The notes under the pieces: generated by a model | The model's database searches: none | What the model saw: the letters and a program-made list of their open reading frames with translations, nothing else | What the model was told of the DNA's origin: nothing | Translations under genes and position numbers: made by a program | In this document: positions 24,737 through 36,700 of the stretch, piece by piece | Layout: every line of letters begins with the position of its first letter | Numbering within the stretch: the stretch's first letter is position 1 | Assembly: GCA_030267565.1 (NCBI GenBank) | Contig: BRXU01000014.1 | Coordinates: 1 to 64,000 of the forward strand | Direction of reading: 5' to 3' | DNA from: Pleodorina starrii | Taxonomy: Eukaryota > Chlorophyta > Chlorophyceae > Chlamydomonadales > Volvocaceae | Length of the DNA stretch: 64,000 nucleotides

Positions 24737-27700
24737 CTATCCACACGAAGGCGTGGGCGACCCCGGCCCAATCCCTGAGGGCAAGTACAGCGCACGGTTG
24801 GGTGAATGGCTCCGCGACCCGCCCGCGGAGCCACCCTGGGACGGCGCCCTCGGGCTACCGTCCACGGCGCCCCCGCCCGAGCCCCAGTGCCCCGTGGCAT
24901 CAAACCCAGGATTGCTACTAGCCTGGTGCTGCCTTTCGACCGCATCGGGGCGCGGCGGCGTCGCCGCCACCTGCTGCGGCGTCGCCACCGCCTGCACAGC
25001 AGCACCGTGCCCAGGCCGAGCCGCCGCATCCGCCGCTGCGGCGCCGCGCCGGACCGTCCCGCTCGCGCCCGCGGCGGGCATTCGGCCGCCTCCCTGGCCT
25101 GCCCATACCATGTCCTGCAGCATCCTCAGATACGGCGTGCGGTAGCGGGTGGCCGCCCGCGGCGCGCCCCCGGCACCACCGCCGCCGCCGGGCCCCGCAC
25201 CTACGGCCTCCCCGCCTACAGCAGACAGCATGGACGACGCGACACCCTCGGCACCGTCAGTTTCCGCGGCATGGGGGTCGGGCAGGCCCCCGCGCTCGCG
25301 CACGGGCGTCACCCCAGCGCTGCGCCCCCCCGTCGCGCGTCGCGCAGTCATGTTCGCGGGGGAGACAGGCCTGCCCGGCGGCGACGCCCCGCGGGCGGGC
25401 GTCGCGCCGGGTGGGTACCAGGGGCTAACGTTGATGGTGGCCTGCGTGGAGCGCACGCTGCGGTTGGTCGGCGACGGGCAGGCGCTGTACGTGTGGCCCA
25501 GCGCGTGGGGGCTGACGCTGTCGCTGCCGCTATGTACCTGACCGCCGCTGTAAGCACCGCCGCTGTAGTCCATCAGGCCGCCGTGCACCGAGTCCACGTC
25601 TTGGTTGGGTGTGATGTCGCCCGGGCGACGCGCAATGTCCCGGCCGTACTTGGGCGTGCCCGTCTGGCCCCGCATATCGTCGCGCCTGCCCAGCGCCGTC
25701 CGCACGGACAACAGGAACTCGTCAGTCACGGCGTCCGCGCCTGCACCGGCGCCCCCGCGAGGCAGCTCTGCGGGCTCCGCCCGGGTCTCCAGATCAAAGA
25801 AGCGCAGCCGGGAGGGGCCCTCCGGCTTTACCCCGCTGCCTTGGCTGCCCATGCGCTTGCCGCCGCCCGGCGCGGGAGAGGTCATTGCTGGCGACCCCCG
25901 CATTGCGCCGCCGAAGGCCTGCGCCCCCAGGCCGCCGTCCGCGGCGTGCTGCTCCAGGGGCGGGTGCGCTGGCGGGTGCGGATGGAAGGCGGGCTGCTGT
26001 CGAGGCTGGTCCGGGAAAACGAGGTCGGAGGGGGCCACGTCGCGTGCCGGCAGGGGCGACGACATCTGCTGGTACGCGTGGCGCTTGCCGGTAGCGGCGT
26101 TGGGCCCCACGGCGCGGTCGGACAGCTCTCGGCCGTTCGGGGCCGCGTCCGCAGTCCGACTGAAGGCCGCTTCCGGGCCGCCCTGCTGCTGCCCGCGTGC
26201 CAGCTTCACGGTGTCCATGATGGCGGAGATGCGCGCGTGGTGAGCACCCAAGCGCGCAGTGAGCAGCTCCATCTCGGACACCTCCGCGCGGCTCAGGAAC
26301 GCTGCAACGTCGCCAGGACATGGGAGGAAGGAATGTTCGAATGAGAACCCCCGATGACAAGGTCTCCGGAAGGTAGCTGTAGAGGATTGCGCATCATGCA
26401 GCGCTCTCGTGTCGCGCACTGAGTCATAGGACCAGGCCGGAGCGGGACCCGTCAGTTGTAAAAGAGGAGCATTGTGCGATGCGCAAACCCTCCGCAAGGC
26501 CATATCAAGTGGGGCTCACCTCCGCCTGCGCGCTTCTCCTGCAGCTCACGCACGCGGCTGCTGTCCGCCACCACCTCCCAGCGTAGCTGCGTCGCCTCGT
26601 CCGTCAGGCGCTTCTGCAGGGCGCTGCTGGGACTCATCGGGGGCGACCTCGGAGCCGCGCCGTGGCCCCCGGCCGCGTCGACCGGGAACCGCTCCGGGGC
26701 CTCGGCGCCGCGCGCCTGGCGGGGCTCCGCAGAGCCCGCCCGCCCGCGTCCCGGCGGCTGCCCGGCCCTCGCGTCACCCGACCGGCTCAGCGCACTGTTG
26801 GATCCCGAACTGAAGGCCGGCTGCTGCCGCCCACCAGCGGCCTGAGGCTTGCGCAGGATGAGCAGCTGCTGCGCGTTGACGGAGTCATCCAGAATGCTGC
26901 CCGGCGCCCCAGCCGGCCGGGTGCCGGCGGCGGCCACCCTGCCAGCGGACCCGTGACGCCTCTCCGCCGAACGGCCGCGGGAGGTGCTCCCCGAACGGCG
27001 AGTGCCCGTGCCAGAGAAGTTCATGGCGGCCACCTATGCGGGGTGCAAAAAGGGGCCATGCATTAAGTGTTCAGCAACGGTTACCGTCAGGGCTAAGTGG
27101 CTCGGGGCAACTGGGCAAACCTAGGACGCCTGCTGCATATGCGCACGGGTGCGCGGGGCAAGAGCCTTGCAGCACGAACGACGCTCACCTCCTGCCTCAG
27201 CTGTGCCGTGTCTTCCTCGGCGGCGCGCAGCTGCTGCGTCTGGCGGCGGAGCTGGTCCACCAGTTGGTCGAGCTGCTGCTGCAGGCGGTTGTTCTCCTCC
27301 GCGCTCGCCTCAGCGGCGTTGCGCAGCTCCTGAATCTCAGCCTTCATTCATGAGCAGCAGGGGGGCGGGCGAGGAGAGTATGTTTGGCAAATTTGACATG
27401 GCGGCAAGTAACCAGGCACTGCGGTTCCTAAGCATCCAGCGACAAACAGACCGCAGATGAGACGCGGGAAGGCATGTTGCAACGGGTTTGGAGGGACGGG
27501 GAGCAGAAGGGTTGCGGTCGACACCCCAGAAGCAACAAGCAGGCAAGGGAGGCGACGGGCTAGTGCCGCATGTTCGAATTACCGCACCTTGGACTTTGAC
27601 GGCAAAACCGCGGATGTGCATGGAGAAACAGCGTACAAAACTGCCCGCCGGCGGACACATACCTCAGCATCATACGCGTAGGCCTCGTAGCGGCTTAGCG

Positions 27701-30700
27701 CAGTCCGTGCGTTTGCCAGCTCGGTTTGAAGTGCAGACATCTCCCCAGCCAGCGAATCAATCCGCGGCTCCAGCTGCGACCTGCGTGCGGAAGACAGCAA
27801 CCAAAGCTCAGACCAGAGGAACGGGTGCATGTGCCCGTTCGTTGAGCAAGGTCGTGATAGCCATGTCCAAGAACACCACGGAATGCAGCAGAACTTCGAG
27901 ATAACGTTCCGCCGTCACGTGAAACTTACGTCCGCTCACGCTCTTCTCGCAGCTTGTCGCCCATGGCGACGATTTCGTCCTCTGCTGTACGGCTCGCATT
28001 TTCTGACTGCTTCTGGCGACTTTCCAGCCGCGCAATCTCCTCCTTGGCTGCAGAGAGGCCAGCCTGTGGGGGCAGGGACGAGCAGAGACGACTTTTGGTG
28101 AAAGGTGCCAGGTGGAAAGGCTACAAGCCTCCAGCGAATTCCTGGAGAAAGCATTGCAACCAGCAGGGTTTCACAGCTCCAGTCGCACGTGCCCCCTCCA
28201 TTCCACGCCAATGTGACGACAGATCGACACGAAATTGCTGCGACACAATCAGGATGACACGCTTCTAGGTCGCGCACCTCAAGGCTTGCAATCCGACTCC
28301 CGGCCTCCGCCTCCTGCTTGCCCATGTTGTGCATCGCCTCTGTCAAGGCGCGCTGGGCCTCCACCAAGGCGCCCTGGGCCTCAGCCTCGGCGGTGCGTGC
28401 AGCCGTTGCCTGTGCATCCAGGAACGAGGCCCGCTGCTGGGACGACGCTGCCGCCTTCTTCAGAGCCTGCAGTCGGAAACGGCGTGGGGGAGGGCATCGC
28501 ATGACGTCAGAAGGCCACTGCGTGAAGGCAACCGTTGAAAAATACAAGATAACGCGTGCAATTGACACGCTGAGACAAAGCCTGCCGCGAGCGTCGGACG
28601 CACCTGGACGTTAGCCTTCAGCTCCGCCTCCTGCTCACGGGCGGCGTGTTGAGCATCCTGTAGCGCTTCCCGGGCCTCGAAAAGCTGCTCCTGCCCAAGC
28701 CGAGGGCGTGACCACGTTAGCGGACTGCGTTTGCACTGGACTGACAGCAACGCGGGGCCATTGTCGGCAGTAACTTACCTTGAGGGAAACGATGTCCGCT
28801 TCTGCAGCGGCCTGCTGGGCCAGCTGGGCGGCACGCGCCGCGTCCAGGTCATCTCGCGCTTGCTTCATGTGCTCACGAGCAGACGCCCCGGCGGCGATTG
28901 CGGCCTGCAGTTGGTCCTGCAGCTCCTGCAAATACGAAAGCGGCCGGAGCTGCGGATCAGCATTGAAGTTCAAACGCACTGCTTGCAAGCAAAGAGGAGG
29001 CCCAACACGGCCCGACCCGCTTACCTTCGCCTTTTGCTCGCCTCGTGCCCGCTCCGCCTCCAGGGCTGCGCGCGTGGCTTCCAGCGCCTCCTCCAGTCCG
29101 GTCACCATGCCCTTCGCGTCCACGTCCCTGTCCAGCAGCTGCTGCTCGGCGGTCCGTAGCGCCGCCCTCGTGTCTGCGAGCTCCGACTGCAGCTGCTGCA
29201 CGTGGTCAGCTGCTTCAGAGGCCTGCGTGCGCGCTTGTGCCAGCTTTGCCTGCGGCGGCATCGTGAACACGTGATCGAGTCAGGATCGAGTCAGGTTGAT
29301 GCAGAGGAGGGCGCACACGAAACACATCCTTTTGCAAGTGCCCCGCAGCACGCACCAGAATTTGTCACTAGCGACCGGGACACGTGGTTGGGTGAGACGT
29401 GTGGGTGCTAGCTGGTGAGGCATCTCCCCCCGACACGGAGAACACCAGCAAATCCGTCCCGCACCTGCATCTCGGCGACACGTGACTCTGTCAGCGCCTG
29501 CTGCGAGGCCAGCTCCTTGGTAGCGACAGCCAGCTCCTTCCGCAGTGCAGCCAGCTCCTCATGCACGTCGCTGACCTGCTGCTGCACGCCGGCATTGTTG
29601 GACAGCGCGGCTGCCAGGTCGGCCTTCGTGGTTGAGAGCAGCGCCTCCGTAGCGCTGTGGCGCGCCCGTTCGTCTGCCAGCTCCGTTTCCCTGTCCGCCA
29701 CCTGCTGCTCCCGCAGCCGGGCCGCCGCATCAAGCTGGCTTTGCAGCTGCACGGCGCGCTGCTCCAGCGACCGCACCTGGTCCTCAAGCTCGGCCTTCGC
29801 TTGCGTGGTCGAGGCAAGCTGCTGCGCGGCCGCAGCGCGCTCGGACCGGGTCGAAGCCAGCTCCGACCGGAGGGCAGCCGCCTGGTCAGCTGCAGTGTCC
29901 CGCTCCGCCATCACCGCCGCGAGCTCGGCGCGCACCGTGGCCGTCTGGGCGCGGGCTGAGTGCAACTCCGCCCGCTCCGCCTGAAGGCGAGCCTCGACGG
30001 CCGTCACCTGCTCCTGCAGCGAGCCGACCTGCTGCTGCAGCTGGTCCGCGTGGTGCTGCAGCCCGCGCGCCTGCACCTCCAACGTGGTGCGGGCGCTCGC
30101 GCCCTCGAAGTTCTCGAACCGAACCTGTGCCAACTGCTGCACCGAAGCGTCCCGCGCGGCCGCCACTGCCGCAAGCTCCGCGCGAGCAGCGTCTAGCTGC
30201 GCCTCCAACCGGGAAACGGCGCTCCTGGTTTCGGCCTGATCAGCCATGCGCCGGTCCTCCGCCAGGGCTAGCTGCTGGCGCAAATCCTCGGCCTGCCGCT
30301 CCAGGAGCCTAGCGTGCTCTTCCAGTGGTCCCAGGTGGCTCTCCAGGACGGCCTGGTCGCTGTGCAGGTTCGACAGTTGCCGCACCCCCGCTGCCTGCTC
30401 GGCCTGCGCCGCGCTCAGCGTGGGCAGCACAACAGCCAGCTGCGCCTCCAGCGCATCGCGCTGCGCCGCAACCGCCACCAGCTCCGCGTGCGTGGCCGCG
30501 AGATCGGCGCGCAGCTTGCCCTGCAGCTCCTCCGCCTTCGTGCGTGCGGTCTCGGCGCCCAGCCGTTCCACTGCCGCGCGGCTCTCCACATCCAGAAGCT
30601 GCTGCTTGAGGTCGTCCAGCTGGTCTCTGACCGCCTCGGCCTGCTGCTCCGCCGAGCTGAGCTCGTCCTCCAGGGCAGCGCACCGACTGGTAATCTCCGC

Positions 30701-33700
30701 CAGCTCAGCACGCACGGCTGCCTGCTGCTGCAGCGCTGTGGTGCGCTCCACGGCAGTGGCCTCCAGCTCGGCTCGTGCGGATGCCAGCTGCAGCTCCAGC
30801 CGCGCACGAACCACCTGCGCCTCAGCGCGCTCCGATGTCAGGTGCGCCTCTGCGGCGTTGAGGCGGCGTTGCAGGTCCTCCGCGTGGCGGGTCAGATCAT
30901 CGGCGCGGTGCTCCAGCGCGCGCAGATGCTCCGCCACCCGCGCCGCCTCGCTTGCACGTGAAGCATCTAGCGTCCGCTGCTGCGCCTCCACGGTCCGCTG
31001 CTGCTCGCGCATCACGGCAGCCGTGACCGCCGCCGCAGCGGCGGAGCTGCTCCGCTCATCCTCAATCGCGGCCAGTACATCGCGGACCGCGTTCAGCTGC
31101 TGCATGGCTGCGTCACGCTGCGCCCGCGCATCCGACAGCTCTCCCAGCGCCGCCAGCACCTCCGCTCGTGCGCCAGCAAGCTGGGTCGACAGAGCGTCCT
31201 TGTCGGCGTGGGCAAGGTTCAAAAGTTGTACCGCTGCCTCGTGCTCCGCGCACTTGGCCTCCATGGCTTCGTGCGTCGAGGTTAGCAGCCGGCCGGAGGC
31301 AGATACCTGCGCCTGCAGCTCGGCAAACCTCGCAGCTGCTGCATTACTCGCGTCGAGCGCGCTTTGTCGCTCCTCCTCCGCTCCTGCCAGCTGCTTTGCC
31401 AGCAGCTGCTTTGCAAGTGCGTTAAGCTCATTTTGCAATACGCTGACCTCCGCTCGCATCTCCTCCAGCTGCTGCACTGCGACGTCGCGCTGCTCCCGCG
31501 CGCCTGCCAGAATGTCAACTGCCGTCGATAGCTCCGACCGCACACCGGCCAGGTCACGGCAGGCTGTGTTCTTGTCAGCCAAAGCCGTCTCGAGAAGCTC
31601 CAACGTGGCATTGTGCTCCGCATGCTTAGCATCAGCAGCATCCCGTGCTGAGGCCAGAAGCTGTGTGACAGCGGCAAGCTCAACCTGGACTGCCGCTAGC
31701 TTGGCTGTCGCCGCATCGCGCTCTGCAACGGCGGCAAGCAGCCGTTCGCGTGTATCCGCCAGCTCCTTCACAGCGTTCAGCAACCTGCTCTGATCTGCAG
31801 CTCGATCCTCAGCCAAGTTGGCTGCCGCTACGTCGCGCTCGGCAATGGCGGCAAGCAGCTGCTCGCGTGTATCCGCCAGCTCCTTCACAGCGTTCAGCAA
31901 CTTGCTCTGATCTGCAGCTCGATCCTCAGCCAAGTTGGCTGCCGCTACGTCGCGCTCGGCAATGGCGGCAATCAGCCGTTCGCGTGTATCCGCCAGCTCC
32001 TTCACAGCGCTCAGCAACTTGCTCTGATCTGCAGCCCGATCCTCAGCCAAGTTGGCTGTCGCAGCGTCGCGCTCGGCAATGGCGGCAAGCAGCCGTTCGC
32101 GTGTATCCGCCAGCTCCTTCACAGTGCTCAGGAGTTCACCCTCCGTGGCGCCCAGCTTCGCACGCAACTCGGACACTTCCTGCCTTGCGGCGTCGAGGTT
32201 TGAGCCTGCTTCCTCTAGCACCGTCTTTTGCTCATGCCGGGCCGCGGACAGTTCAGCAATTGCGTCTGCCAACTGCTGTGCAGCCGACTTGTGCTCCAAA
32301 CCGGCGCACTCCAACTCCTGCCGCAACTTGCCAAGCTGCTGCTGGAACTCGTCATGCTTGAGGGCGGCGGCATCGAGCTGCCGTATGGCATCATCGCGTT
32401 CGTCACGTGCCAATATGAGATCGTACTGCACTGCCGCCAGCTCGGCCCGCAGCTCCTCGGCCTGCGCCTCCGAGCTGCGCACCCCACGCTGCAAGCCATC
32501 CATCTGCGCCTCCACCTTCGACAGCTCAACCTCCACTGCAGCCAGCCGTGCGCGGTGCTCCTCGGCCTCTGTCTTCGCAGCCATCAGGCCGGCACGCAGA
32601 GACTCGCACTCGTCACGTGCAGCCTCAGCCGCCATGACGGCGTCATCGCGGGCCAGCTCTGCCTCCGTGCATTGCTGGCGCGATATGGCCCTGTACTCAT
32701 CAAGCTGAGCTGACACGGTGTTCGCGTTGTCCCTGGCGCCCTGGACGTCCTCCTGTCATTTTGCAGTGAGGGCAACACGAAACAGTTCCCGGTCAAGCCA
32801 CTTTCCCGGTCAAGTCGCTGTCATATCGAAGCCAAAGGCATGGGATGAAAGCTCTGCAAGACGTTGTTCATAGCTAGCCGCTCTCTCACCAAGGCAGGTG
32901 TCAATCAGCGATGTGCCAACACAACGCGTGCATGGTGCACTCAGTACGGCGCCATAGACCGCCCGCGTCCTATTGTTGGGCACAAATCCATACGAACCAC
33001 ATGTAGAGCCTCCCAAGCTGCACGTTTTCCTCCCAAATTTAAAGGTTCAAAAGGCACGGAGGGAGCGCGCACCTGCAGAACGACAATCCGCTGCTGCAAG
33101 GCTGCGAGCTCCTGTGCAATGCCCTGTCGATCGACCTGCTGCTCCTGCAGTATGCCCTCCTTCTCGCGCAATAGCCCCTCAAGCTCTTGCACCCGCTCCA
33201 TGGCAGCCCGCAGCTCCACGTCCGACTGCGCCAACAGTCCCTCGAGCCTGCCCACCAGGGCTCTGGCCTCATCCAGGCTTTCCGTGAGTCCCGCAACACG
33301 GGCCACAAGAGCTGCGGCGTCCTGCTCGGCCACCTCCGCGCGACGTGTTAATGACGCCCTCATCCCGGCAACTGACGCCGCAAGGCTTTCCTCCGACAGA
33401 GGAGGCGCCGCGTGCTCGGCCGGAAGGGCGCGTGACACGGTTGTAGTCGGCAACGGCCTGCAACGCAAGACAGATATATGGGCGAATGTCAGCCACCTCA
33501 GTCACACCCGTCACACTGTGAACCGTAAAGCGAACAGGCCTGCCGGGGGCAAAGGCCCTGAAGCTAGACACCGCTGGCATCACATACAGCCACGGCGTCG
33601 AAACAAGAACCCTTACCTTATCTGAGGTGCATGGTCTGCGATTAAAGCACCGACAGCGGCCAATTGCGCGTTCAGGGCGGCGATCTTGCTAAGCAAACTC

Positions 33701-36700
33701 CCCAGCTCCTGATCCTTCGCCGTCAGCTGCGCTTGGACATCGGACAGCTGACGTTCAGAGACAGCACGCAGCTCCGCTTCATGCTCTTTTGCTTCCTCCA
33801 GCTCCGCCTGCACAGCCCTGCAGCCCGCCTGCACTGATTCCAGCCTCTCTTGTTTGTCGGCGAGGGCTGCCTCCAGCTCTGAGAGCCGCTGCTGATCGGC
33901 AGCAGCGGACTGCTCCGCAGCCGCGAGCCGCTGCTGCAAATCCTGGACGGCCGTGCGCGCCTCCTTCAGCTGCTCCTCAATTGCGTCACGACTGGCCTCC
34001 CCGTCCACGAGCCGCTGCTGCAGTTCCACCTTCGCGGCCTCCACATCTGCAACCGTCGCCGTATGAGCGCGGCTCGCCTCCTCCAGCTCCGCCTGCACAG
34101 CGCTGCGACCTGCCTCTGTTGCTTCGAGCCTCTCTTGTTTGTCGGCGAGGGCTGCCTCCAGCTCTGAGAGCCGCTGCTGCAAATCCTGGACGGCCGTGCG
34201 CGCCTCCTTCAGCTGCTCCTCAATCGCGTCACGACTGGCCTCCCCGTCCACGAGCCGCTGCTGCAGTTCCACCTTCGCGGCCTCCAGATCTGCAACCGTC
34301 GCCGTATGAGCGCGGCTCGCCTCCTCCAGCTCCGCCTGCACAGCGCTGCGACCTGCCTCTGTTGCGTCGAGCGTCTCTTGTTTGTCGGCGAGGGTTGACT
34401 CCAGCTCTGAGAGCCGCTGCTGATCGGCAGCAGCGGACTGCTCCGCAGCCGCGAGCCGCTGCTGCAAATCCTGGACGGCCGTGCGCGCCTCCTTCAGCTG
34501 CTCATCAATCGCGTCACGACTGGCCTCCCCGTCCACGAGCCGCTGCTGCAGTTCCACCTTCGCGGCCTCCAGATCTGCAACCGTCGCTGTATGAGCGCGG
34601 CTCGCCTCCTCCAGCTTCGCCTGCACAGCGCTGCGACCTGCCTCTGTTGCTTCGAGCCTCTCTTGTTTGTCGGCGAGGGCTGCCTCCAGCTCTGAGAGCC
34701 GCTGCTGCAAATCCTGGACGGCCGTGCTCGTCTCCTTCAGCTGCTCCTCAATCGCGTCACGACTGGCCTCCCCGTCCACGAGCCGCTGCTGCAGTTCCAC
34801 CTTCGCGGCCTCCAGATCTGCAACCGTCGCCATATGAGCGCGGCTCGCCTCCTCCAGCTCCGCCTGCACAGCGCTGCGACCTGCCTCTGTTGCTTCGAGC
34901 GTCTCTTGTTTGTCGGCAAGGGTTGACTCCAGCTCTGAGAGCCGCTGCTGATCGGCAGCAGCGGACTGCTCGGCAGCCGCGAGCCGCTGCTGCAAATCCT
35001 GGACGGCCGTGCGCGCATCCTTCAGCTGCTCCTCAATTGCGTCACGACTGGCCTCCCCGTCCAAGAGCCGCTGCTGCAGTTCCACCTTCGCGGCCTCCAG
35101 ATCTGCAACCGTCGCCGTATGAGCGCGGCTCGCCTCCTCCAGCTCCGCCTGCACAGCGCTGCGACCTGCCTCTGTTGCTTCGAGCGTCTCTTGTTTGTCG
35201 GCAAGGGTTGACTCCAGCTCTGAGAGCCGCTGCTGATCGGCAGCAGCGGACTGCTCGGCAGCCGCGAGCCGCTGCTGCAAATCCTGGACGGCCGTGCGCG
35301 CCTCCTTCAGCTGCTCCTCAATTGCGTCACGACTGGCCTCCCCGTCCAAGAGCCGCTGCTGCAGTTCCACCTTCGCGGCCTCCAGATCTGCAACCGTCGC
35401 CGTATGAGCGCGGCTCGCCTCCTCCAGCTCCGCCTGCACAGCGCTGCGACCTGCCTCTGTTGCTTCGAGCGTCTCTTGTTTGTCGGCGAGGGCTGCCTCC
35501 AGCTCTGAGAGCCGCTGCTGCAAATCCTGGACGGCCGAGCGCGCCTTCTTAAGCTGCTCCTCAATCGCGTCACGACTGGCCTCCCCGTCCACGAGCCGCT
35601 GCTGCAGTTCCACCTTCGCGGCCTCCAGATCTGCAACCGTCGCCGTATGAGCACGGCTCGCCTCCTCCAGCTCCGCCTGCACAGCGCTGCGACCTGCCTC
35701 TGTTGCTTCGAGCGTCTCTTGTTTGTCGGCGAGGGCTGCCTCCAGCTCTGAGAGCCGCTGCTCATTGGCAGCAGCGGACTGCTCCGCAGCCGCGAGCCGC
35801 TGCTGCAAATCCTGGACGGCCGTGCGCGCCTCCTTCAGCTGCTCCTCAATTGCGTCACGACTGGCCTCCCCGTCCAAGAGCCGCTGCTGCAGTTCCACCT
35901 TCGCGGCCTCCAGATCTGCAACCGTCGCCGTATGAGCGCGGCTCGCCTCCTCCAGCTCCGCCTGCACAGCGCTGCGACCTGCCTCTGTTGCTTCGAGCGT
36001 CTCTTGTTTGTCGGCGAGGGCTGCCTCCAGCTCTGAGAGCCGCTGCTGATCGGCAGCAGCGGACTGCTCCGCAGCCGCGAGCCGCTGCTGCAAATCCTGG
36101 ACGGCCGTGCTCGTCTCCTTCAGCTGCTCCTCAATCGCGTCACGACTGGCCTCCCCGTCCAAGAGCCGCTGCTGCAGTTCCACCTTCGCGGCCTCCAGAT
36201 CTGCAACCGTCGCCATATGAGCGCGGCTCGCCTCCTCCAGCTCCGCCTGCACAGCGCTGCGACCAGCCTCTGTTGCATCGAGCCTCTCTTGTTTGTCGGC
36301 GAGGGCTGCCTCCAGCTCTGAGAGCCGCTGCTGCAAATCCTGGACGGCCGTGCGTGCCTCCTTCAGCTGCTCCTCAATCGCGTCACGACTGGCCTCCCCG
36401 TCCACGAGCCGTTGCTGCAGTTCCACCTTCGCGGCCTCCAGATCTGCAACCGTCGCCGTATGAGCGCGGCTCGCCTCCTCCAGCTCCGCCTGCACAGCGC
36501 TGCGACCTGCCTCTGTTGCGTCGAGCGTCTCTTGTTTGTCGGCGAGGGTTGACTCCAGCTCTGAGAGCCGCTGCTGATCGGCAGCAGCGGACTGCTCGGC
36601 AGCCGCGAGCCGCTGCTGCAAATCCTGGACGGCCGTGCGCGCCTCCTTAAGCTGCTCGTCCGTCGCGCCACGACTGGCCTCGGCGTCCGACAACAGCTGC

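Noticed and set aside
24806..26344. 512-codon plus-strand open frame
   Set aside because: It is antisense to the last exon of the giant gene. The minus frame has a phase-matched acceptor and a TGTAA signal, and the plus frame has neither.
30246..31793. 515-codon plus-strand open frame
   Set aside because: It is antisense to the 3.3-kb coiled-coil exon and composed of Ser/Ala/Arg/Cys from reversed Glu/Ala/Leu/Gln codons. It has no domain and no splice structure.
33789..36650. Plus-strand open frames of 587 and 315 codons with a striking Pro/Arg/Ala repeat
   Set aside because: They are shadows of the minus-strand repeat array. A stop-free repeat unit stays open on the other strand. The minus-strand heptads and splice sites are the real signal.
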